Assembly: GCF_023617245.1 (NCBI RefSeq)
Contig: NZ_CP067396.1
Coordinates: 4,987,001 to 5,051,000, forward strand
Direction: 5' to 3'
Source: Lysobacter enzymogenes
GTDB taxonomy: Bacteria > Pseudomonadota > Gammaproteobacteria > Xanthomonadales > Xanthomonadaceae
Length of the DNA stretch: 64,000 nt
Within the stretch, counting starts at the first letter, position 1. Every line of letters begins with the position of its first letter. This document shows, in pieces, positions 57,695 through 64,000 of the stretch. The notes beneath the pieces are model-generated. The model worked only from the letters and a program-made list of their open reading frames with translations, was not told the origin of the DNA and did no database searches. A program made the translations under genes and the position numbers.

Positions 57695-58016
57695 GTGGGA
57701 GGGCCTTCAGGCCCGATGCTCTTGTGCCAGCTCGCCGCGATCCGACCGGAAAGCGTCGGGGCTGAAGCCCCTCCCACAAAAGCCGCAGCCCTTCCGCACA
57801 GCCCGGGTTGTTGTGGGAGGGCCTTCAGGCCCGATGCTCTTGTGCCAACTCGCCGCGACCCGACCGAAAAGCGTCGGGGCTGAAGCCCCTCCCACAAAAG
57901 CCGCGCGCTCTCCGCACAGCCCGGGCTGTTGTGGGAGGGCCTTCAGGCCCGACGCTCTTGTGCCAGCTCGCCGCGATCCGACCGGAAAGCACCGGGGCTG
58001 AAGCCTCTCCCACGCG
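57695..58016. repeat. 118-bp periodic REP-pair array
   Basis: The sequence GTGGGAGGGCCTTCAGGCCC begins at 57695, 57813 and 57931, an exact 118-bp period. Each period also contains an inverted CGGGGCTGAAGCCCCTCCCA (ends at about 57778 and 57896; a diverged one near 58010), so a REP pair faces inward in every unit. The third unit is truncated, and a diverged half copy continues to about 58070. BIME-like; no RAYT transposase gene is seen nearby. Confidence 0.95.
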
Positions 58017-58422
58017 AACTGGCCTTGAGGACAGTTGCGGGAGCGCCTTTCAGGCCCGACCCTGTGGTCCCGGATCGTCGCAGACCGGAACTCAGCGGGC
58101 CGGCGCCGCCCCCGTCCGGATCGCCAGGCTGCGACGACCACCGCGCAATCCCCGTGCCCGCCGCCCGCGCCGTCCGGCGGGCGCTGTGCTCGAATGGGCG
58201 ACGTGCCTGCGCGAACCCTGCCGAGCCCGCGGCGCTTGCGGCCAACGCCGCCGATCCGGCCGCGAACGCTCCACTTGCGCCGCGAACGTGCCGGCATTTA
58301 GAGCCGCCACTCAAACAACTGCTTAAAGCGCGATAACTTCGCCGATTTGGTGGGCAACTTCTGGACAACCCGCCGGCCTTCACGCAAACTGCCGCCCTTT
58401 GAAGGCAACCGTCCTGGTCCCC
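58017..58422. other. Gene-free spacer before aroQ
   Basis: Contains a degenerate REP half (about 58035-58070) and otherwise G/C-rich sequence without supportable genes; the frames on both strands are Arg/Pro-rich. The aroQ promoter should lie near its right end, where AT content rises (58310-58400). Confidence 0.5.
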
Positions 58423-58863
58423 ATGGCCAAGCTCCTGGTCCTGCACGGCCCCAACCTCAATCTGCTCGGCACGCGCGAGCCGGAGGTCTACGGCCGCACC
58501 ACCCTGGCCGAGATCGACGCCGGCCTGGCCGCGGGCGCGGCGCAGGCCGGGCACGCGCTGGAGAGCCTGCAGTCCAACGCCGAACACGTCCTGGTCGACC
58601 GCGTCCAGGCCGCGCGCGCGGACGGCACCGCCCTGATCCTGATCAACCCGGCGGCGTTCACCCACACCAGCGTGGCGATCCGCGACGCCCTGGCCGCGGT
58701 CGCGATCCCCTTCATCGAGATCCATCTGTCCAACCCGCACACGCGCGAGCCGTTCCGCCGCCACAGCTACTTCAGCGACCTCGCCGTGGGCGTGGTCTGC
58801 GGCTTCGGCGCCGACAGCTACCGCTACGCGCTCGAAGCCGCAATCAAACGGCTGGCATCCTGA
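58423..58863 (+). CDS. aroQ: Type II 3-dehydroquinate dehydratase
   Basis: Dodecameric shikimate-pathway enzyme of 146 residues that dehydrates 3-dehydroquinate. The N-terminal motif LLVLHGPNLNLLGTREPEVYG carries the catalytic Tyr, and NPAAFTHTSVAIRDAL plus EIHLSNPHTREPFRRHSY hold the substrate-binding residues. The ATG at 58423 was preferred to 58399. Precedes accB in the same direction with a 67-bp gap; this aroQ-accB-accC arrangement is typical of gamma-proteobacteria. Confidence 0.97.
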   Translation: MAKLLVLHGPNLNLLGTREPEVYGRTTLAEIDAGLAAGAAQAGHALESLQSNAEHVLVDRVQAARADGTALILINPAAFTHTSVAIRDALAAVAIPFIEIHLSNPHTREPFRRHSYFSDLAVGVVCGFGADSYRYALEAAIKRLAS

Positions 58864-58930
58864 GCCCCCTTTCGCCCGGACCGCGCCCGCGCGGCCCGCA
58901 CCCAAGATCCAAAACCCAGAGGCCCGCTTC

Positions 58931-59416
58931 ATGGACCTGCGCAAAATCAAGAAACTGATCGACCTGCTCGAGGAATCCAACCTCGCCGAGATCGAGATCA
59001 AGGAAGGCGAAGAGTCGGTCCGCCTGGCCCGCGCGCCCAAGGGCAGCTACGCCGTCGCCGCGCCGATGGCGCCGGTCTACGCCGCGCCGGAACCGCGCGC
59101 CGCGCAGCCGATGCCGATGCAGTCGCCGACCGAAGCGGCCACCGGCGGCAGCGCCAAGGCGCTCGGCAACGATTTGCCCGACGGCCACGTCGTGCGCGCG
59201 CCGATGGTCGGCACCTTCTACACCTCGCCGGCGCCGGACAAGCCGTCCTTCGTCAGCGTCGGCCAGACGGTCAAGGCCGGCGACACCCTGGCGATCATCG
59301 AAGCGATGAAGATGTTCAACCCGATCGAAGCCGACGTCTCCGGCACCGTGCTCAAGATCCTGGCCGAGAGCGGCCAGCCGATCGAGTTCGACCAGCCGCT
59401 GTTCGTCATCGGGTGA
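58931..59416 (+). CDS. accB: Biotin carboxyl carrier protein of acetyl-CoA carboxylase
   Basis: BCCP, 161 residues. The biotinyl lysine lies in EAMKMFNPIE, inside a typical C-terminal biotinyl domain (VRAPMVGTFYTSPAPDKPSF). A Pro/Ala/Met-rich linker (residues 40-75) separates it from the N-terminal helical region. Carries biotin between AccC and AccAD for malonyl-CoA formation. Upstream of accC by a 106-bp gap. Confidence 0.97.
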   Translation: MDLRKIKKLIDLLEESNLAEIEIKEGEESVRLARAPKGSYAVAAPMAPVYAAPEPRAAQPMPMQSPTEAATGGSAKALGNDLPDGHVVRAPMVGTFYTSPAPDKPSFVSVGQTVKAGDTLAIIEAMKMFNPIEADVSGTVLKILAESGQPIEFDQPLFVIG

Positions 59417-59522
59417 CGCCGGGGCCCAGGGGAACACGCGACGCGGCGACGGCGAGTCCGTCGCCCCGCCCGTTCCCCCGGTTCCCTTCGTCGCCCACTC
59501 CCCGCTTCGTGTGAGAGCCCCA

Positions 59523-60890
<1,368 letters not shown>

Positions 60891-60922
60891 TTTTTCTCCG
60901 CCAGGTTCCTGCATCTTGAAAG

Positions 60923-60948
60923 ACCCCTCCTTCGCCGGAGGGGTTTTT
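60923..60948 (+). terminator. Intrinsic terminator after accC
   Basis: ACCCCTCC (60923-60930) pairs with GGAGGGGT (60937-60944) around TTCGCC, followed by TTTTT (60944-60948). Confidence 0.93.
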
Positions 60949-61086
60949 CGTTTGCGTGGGGCGATGGGCAAGCAGGCCTGCGATTGGGGACTGGATGCGG
61001 ATCACGCGAAGATACGTCTGCGCCGCGCTTATCGACTGCGGCAACGTGCACACCGTCGCCGACACTGCCGCCACCACCGATTCTGT

Positions 61087-61269
61087 TCTTGCTGTTGCTG
61101 TTGCGTGTGCTCGCCCCCGAGCACGATGCAGTCGTCTTGCAGCCCCGGAGGGCGTGCGCATGGATGCGCACGCGCGCCATGGGGCAGGATGCCCCTTATG
61201 GCGTGGCCCCGCGCCCGGTGCTGGACCTGGTGGCTCTTGACCCGAAAAAACAAGGCCTTTTCTTTGGTT
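61087..61269. repeat. Left part of a dispersed ~300-bp repeat, split by the IS element
   Basis: Running GTTGCTGTTG ... GGATGCCCCTTATGGCG ... CCCGCGCCCGGTGCTGGACC ... TTTTCTTTGGTT, this matches, with mismatches, the reverse complement of about 62760-62955. The match resumes at 62384 with GTTACTTTCTTT on the other side of the IS. No gene is seen between 60950 and 61269. Confidence 0.8.
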
Positions 61270-62383
61270 GGCGGAGTCAATGTCCAAGTGCATCACCCTG
61301 CGCCCGCGGGTTTTTGAGTTCCTCATAGAGCACCTCGACGGGCGAGCGCCTGCCCAGGCTACGACGGGGGCGGTTGTTCATTTCCCACGCCACCTCTTTG
61401 AGGCGCTGCGCAGAATGCACCGACAGATCGGTGCCCTTGGGAAAGTATTGCCGCAACAAGCCGTTGGTGTTTTCGCAGGTTCCGCGTTGCCACGGGCTAT
61501 GGGGGTCGGCGAAGTAGATCGCTAAACCAGTGCGTTCGCTCAACTGCCGATGCGATGCCATTTCCTTGCCCTGGTCGTAGGTCAAGGTCTTCTTCAAACT
61601 TTCCGGCACGCCTTCGAACGCCGAGCTGAAGGCCTCCAGCACCGTGTGCGCGGTCGCGTCGGCGAGCTTGACCAGCTTGACGTACAAGGTGCGGCGGCAG
61701 ACCAATACCCCAATCGCCGAGCGGTTGTGCGCGCCCACGATCAGGTCGCCCTCCCAATGCCCCGGCATCAGGCGCTCATGCGCGGCCGGCGGCCGCAGGC
61801 GGATGTTGGGTAGATCCGGCAGATGGCCGCGGGCGTCGCTTCCCTGGCGCGTGCGGCGGCCGGACTTGCGCCCCTGCCGCAGCAGACGGGTCACCTGGCG
61901 GCGCAATTCGCCGCGCGGCATCGCATAAATCGCGGTATAGATCGTTTCGTGCGACACGCGCAGCCAGGGCCGGTCCGGGTATAGATCGCGCAGTTTGTCG
62001 GCAATCTGTTGCGGCGACCAGCACCGTTCCAGCCAATAGCGCACGCGTCGCCACAGCACGGTGTCGCGTCGCAGCTTGCGGCGCACCCGCGCCCGTCGCC
62101 GCAGCCGTTGGGCCCGCCGGCCCGCCCGGGTCGCATCGTAGCCAGGGTCGAAACGGGGGCGTCCGCGCAGCGGCGGCCCCGAATGGGACCGAAACCCATT
62201 ACGGCGCAACTCGCGAGCAATAGTGCTTTGCGCCCGACCCAACGTCTGGGCGATTTGCCGTCCGCTCGCCCCTTGGGCGATCAAGACCATGATGGCCCCG
62301 CGCTCTTCCGCGCTCAGATGTGAATACTGCTGGCCCATTCACAGTGCCTCACTGAGGTGATGCACTTGAAGTTAGAGACCAGC
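61270..62383 (-). mobile_element. IS30-family insertion sequence, complete
   Basis: An 1114-bp element. Terminal inverted repeats at 61270-61297 and 62356-62383 share a perfect 13-bp core (CAAGTGCATCACC at 61285-61297, its complement at 62356-62368) and about half of the outer 15 positions. The sequence is flanked by GTT at 61267-61269 and GTT at 62384-62386, a 3-bp target duplication as expected for IS30. The boundaries are confirmed by the interrupted dispersed repeat, which reads TTTGGTT | GTTACTTTC across the insertion. Confidence 0.85.
61277..62338 (-). CDS. IS30-family DDE transposase
   Basis: A 353-residue transposase with an N-terminal HTH (LSAEERGAIMVLIAQGAS, then AQSTIARELRRNG) and the DDE catalytic core: D in PGHWEGDLIVG, D in LTYDQGKEM and E in GTCENTNGLLRQYFPKG. 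It is intact, with no stop or frameshift. The start lies 18 bp inside the right inverted repeat and the stop lies within the left inverted repeat, so nearly the whole element is coding. Confidence 0.95.
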   Translation of the reverse strand: MGQQYSHLSAEERGAIMVLIAQGASGRQIAQTLGRAQSTIARELRRNGFRSHSGPPLRGRPRFDPGYDATRAGRRAQRLRRRARVRRKLRRDTVLWRRVRYWLERCWSPQQIADKLRDLYPDRPWLRVSHETIYTAIYAMPRGELRRQVTRLLRQGRKSGRRTRQGSDARGHLPDLPNIRLRPPAAHERLMPGHWEGDLIVGAHNRSAIGVLVCRRTLYVKLVKLADATAHTVLEAFSSAFEGVPESLKKTLTYDQGKEMASHRQLSERTGLAIYFADPHSPWQRGTCENTNGLLRQYFPKGTDLSVHSAQRLKEVAWEMNNRPRRSLGRRSPVEVLYEELKNPRAQGDALGH

Positions 62384-62463
62384 GTTACTTTCTTTGTGGC
62401 TTAAGACAAAGAAAGTGACCCGGCCGCTTGCGGACGGAAGCTCTTGATGGTCGCTTGTCGTCA
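62384..62463. repeat. Right part of the IS-split dispersed repeat
   Basis: Starts GTTACTTTCTTTGTGGC and includes an imperfect hairpin ACTTTCTTTGT...ACAAAGAAAGT (62388-62418), then CCGGCCGCTTGCGGACG. It corresponds to the segment CTACTTTCTTTTGTC...GCTCGGCCGC on the reverse of 62705-62765. Confidence 0.8.
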
Positions 62464-62508
62464 CCCGTACGCACACCCAAAGACGAACCCCACCGCGGCA
62501 CGCCCCCT

Positions 62509-62660
62509 GTAGGAGCGGCGCAAGCCGCGACCGCGCCATCGCAAACACAGTGAAAGTTTCGGCGTAGTTGCGTTGTCGCGGTCGCGGCTCGCGCCGCTCC
62601 TACAGTCGGGTACGCAACCCCTCGCCCGTCATTCCGGCGAAAGCCGGAACCCATGTTGAC
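62509..62660. repeat. GGAGCGGCGC inverted pair and a CCGTCATTCC element
   Basis: CTGTAGGAGCGGCGCAAGCC (about 62509-62528) and its inverse GGTCGCGGCTCGCGCCGCTC (about 62580-62599) form a long hairpin around 50 bases. Immediately after, CCGTCATTCCGGCGAAAGCC (from 62629) is one copy of the family seen at 10414. No gene is present. Confidence 0.8.
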
Positions 62661-62692
62661 GTTGCTGCTACTTTCGCCGTTACCGATGTGTC

Positions 62693-62955
62693 GCGCGACG
62701 ACAAGCGAACATCAAAAGCTTTCGTCCGCAAGCGGCCGAGCTACTTTCTTTTGTCAGCGCGACAAAAGAAAGTAGCCAAAGAAAAACGCTTGTTTAAGGT
62801 CACGAGCCACTAGGTCCAGCACCGGGCGCGGGGATGCGCCGTAAGGGGCATCCATGCCCCTACGGCGCACGCGCGCATCCATGCGCGCGCCCTCCGGGTC
62901 TGCGGAACAAGGGCCTCGCGCAAGGTAGCGACCAAGCAACAGCAACAGCAGAAGT
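62693..62955 (-). repeat. Second, intact, inverted copy of the dispersed ~300-bp repeat
   Basis: Contains the perfect palindrome CTACTTTCTTTTGTC ... GACAAAAGAAAGTAG (62748-62762 / 62768-62782), then GCATCCATGCCCCTACGGCG-type blocks. Reverse-complement matches to 61087-61269 and 62384-62463 put it in inverted orientation to the IS-split copy. The remainder, 62956-63253, shows no supportable gene. Confidence 0.75.
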
Positions 62956-63253
62956 GGCAACGATGGCGATGCAAGGGCAGGCAAGGCAAGCGATGCAATC
63001 GCGCCAACCTCCCGCCATCCGCAACCTCACGACAACCGCGCCGCCGGCAAAAGCCGCGCACGACCCATCGGGCGAACCAAGCCGCCTCGCCGCAGGAAAC
63101 ATCCGGATTCCCAACCGGCCGCGGGAACCCGCGACCCACGCCGGCGCGTCGCCGGCGGTCCATCCGCGCCGCTATGCCGGCAGCGCGCCCACCGTCGCGT
63201 CGCGTCGCGCGCGCTTCGCGCGCACGCGCCGCATGCCTTGGCCGCCGTAGCGA

Positions 63254-63733
63254 TCAACGCACCGCCGCGTCCATCCACGCGGCCATTTCCTTGACGTCGG
63301 TTTCGCTCAGCTCGGTCGCGCCGGGCACGTTGCGCGGCGACGCGTCGTCTTCCTCGACCGGGCCGCGCTTCTTCTTGCCCTTCGCCGGCACCTGCGTGCC
63401 CGGGATCGGCTGCACGCCGCCCGTCGACGAAGGGCTGACCACCATGACGTACTCGCTGGAGCCGTCGGGCCAGACCACCTTGAAGGTGCTGCCCGGCGGC
63501 AAGGTCGAGAACGGCGCGCCGCTCTGGGCACGGTAGACCGCCGCGATCTGCGCCGCGCTCAACGAGCGCCGCGTCGGCTTGGAGTCCACCGAGGTCACCG
63601 CGACCTGTCCCAGCTCGCGGTAGTCCGCGCCGAACACGTCGATCATCACGCCGGCGGCGCCGACCGAGTAGGCGCTCAACAGCAACGCCCAGAACCCGAT
63701 CTTGGCCGTGCGCTTGAAGTGCTCGCGTTTCAT
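63254..63733 (-). CDS. Membrane-anchored small protein of unknown function
   Basis: A 159-residue protein with one N-terminal hydrophobic segment (FWALLLSAYSVGAAGVMIDVF), probably an anchor or uncleaved signal. The middle region SAAQIAAVYRAQSGAPFSTLP and STFKVVWPDGSSEYVMVV suggests a compact beta-containing domain; a Lys-rich segment (AKGKKKRGPVEEDD) follows. I recognise no family. Its start overlaps the preceding gene (63730) by 4 bp, so they are in one operon that continues beyond the right edge of the window. Confidence 0.75.
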   Translation of the reverse strand: MKREHFKRTAKIGFWALLLSAYSVGAAGVMIDVFGADYRELGQVAVTSVDSKPTRRSLSAAQIAAVYRAQSGAPFSTLPPGSTFKVVWPDGSSEYVMVVSPSSTGGVQPIPGTQVPAKGKKKRGPVEEDDASPRNVPGATELSETDVKEMAAWMDAAVR

Positions 63734-64000
63734 TTCATCCTCTCTTCGCCAGTCAGCGAATGGACCATCTCTTGCACCACCTCCGCCCCTTGCCGCGGGA
63801 TCGCGGCGTCGTAGACGAAGTCTGCGAAATCCTGCTGCGGGTCTTGCGAACAGATGCCGCCGTTGGCGCAGTAGCTCGTCATCAACGAGCCGCCCGCGCT
63901 GCAGTCCTGTCCGAGCCGGCACGCCGCCAGCTGCCAGGCCAGTTCGGCGAACTGGGTCCCGGACACGCGCTGGTAGTCGAAACCGGCGCTGCGGCCGTTG
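63730..64000 (-). CDS. Cysteine-containing protein, 5' end outside window
   Basis: The frame is open to the right edge (reading NGRSAGFDYQRVSGTQFAEL there), so the start lies beyond the window. Only about 89 residues are visible: WQLAACRLGQDCSAGGSLMTSYCANGGIC contains four cysteines in a spaced pattern, followed by a helical C-terminus. Such Cys-rich C-terminal segments (ACxLGxDCS...C..GxC) occur in xanthomonad proteins of unknown function, an impression I cannot verify. Its stop overlaps the start of the 159-residue gene by 4 bp. Confidence 0.65.
   Translation of the reverse strand, partial: NGRSAGFDYQRVSGTQFAELAWQLAACRLGQDCSAGGSLMTSYCANGGICSQDPQQDFADFVYDAAIPRQGAEVVQEMVHSLTGEERMK

Noticed and set aside
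57695..58016. CRISPR or phage att array suspected from periodic repeats
   Set aside because: The 118-bp units are near-identical throughout, including between the conserved parts; this is a tandem duplication of REP pairs.
60950..61280. Small genes in the spacer left of the IS
   Set aside because: The short frames there lie in the dispersed repeat and match the inverted copy at 62693-62955 at the DNA level only.

Overview
The window is a very GC-rich, gene-dense chromosomal segment whose proteins and gene orders fit the Xanthomonadaceae, most probably Lysobacter or a close relative. Pointers are the ilvA-leuA-leuC-leuD-leuB run, the pcm-tolC pair, the waaA / LpxL-type acyltransferase / O-antigen-ligase neighbourhood, and dense REP-like palindromes and 'TGTAGGAGCGGCGCGAGCCGCGAC' type dispersed repeats (split here across several sites). 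No rRNA, tRNA, CRISPR array or prophage was recognised. Species assignment is inference from protein character, not from a marker gene.

Layout. 1-6.2 kb: tail of a branched-chain amino-acid operon (threonine dehydratase, LeuA, LeuC, LeuD, LeuB) with overlapping or abutting genes, closed by a strong intrinsic terminator. 6.3-10.4 kb: glycerol use (glpD, glpF, glpK). 10.6-15.9 kb: an RND pump and its lipoprotein adaptor, divergent from a TetR regulator. 16.0-18.3 kb: pcm-like methyltransferase and a TolC-type outer membrane channel. 18.5-19.5 kb: two small secreted proteins that look like distant paralogues. 19.9-25.5 kb: envelope glycolipid genes (waaA, LpxL-type acyltransferase, O-antigen-ligase-like protein, glycosyltransferase, zf-CHCC protein). 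25.8-29.0 kb: pirin, YceI, a RutE-type nitroreductase and an ELM1-like protein. 29.3-32.1 kb: glnE. 32.1-33.4 kb: a gene-poor stretch with two minus-strand terminators. 33.4-39.2 kb: multicopper oxidase, a lipoprotein, unknowns and a lipase-like lipoprotein. 39.3-41.4 kb: groES-groEL with a CIRCE-like operator. 41.7-49.0 kb: regulators (AraC, Xre, LysR), a cupin, a modular secreted endonuclease I and an MDR oxidoreductase. 49.1-53.2 kb: MprF and an AcvB/VirJ-type protein, convergent and overlapping at their 3' ends. 53.3-60.9 kb: SH3b protein, cutA, an enlarged dsbD, a TlpA-like thioredoxin, aroQ, accB, accC. 61-64 kb: an IS30-family element inserted in a dispersed repeat, an inverted second copy of that repeat, and the end of an operon encoding uncharacterised proteins.

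How it fits together. Most of the window is housekeeping: amino-acid synthesis, glycerol catabolism, fatty-acid initiation, chaperonin, nitrogen control and disulfide handling in the periplasm. Envelope modification is a recurring theme (LPS core assembly, lysyl-phosphatidylglycerol synthesis with its probable antagonist, RND/TolC export, copper oxidase). Intergenic spaces are filled with at least five families of palindromic or tandem repeats, including a 118-bp periodic REP-pair array and a 21-bp tandem repeat apparently grown from half a REP.

The least explained items are the paired small secreted proteins (18.5-19.5 kb), the two candidate minus-strand small RNAs (near 32.3-32.5 kb and 43.9-44.1 kb), the lipoprotein/unknown pair at 35.5-36.5 kb, the dsbD with two N-terminal redox domains, and the operon running off the right edge. 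I did not find a clear new multi-gene defence or biosynthetic system.
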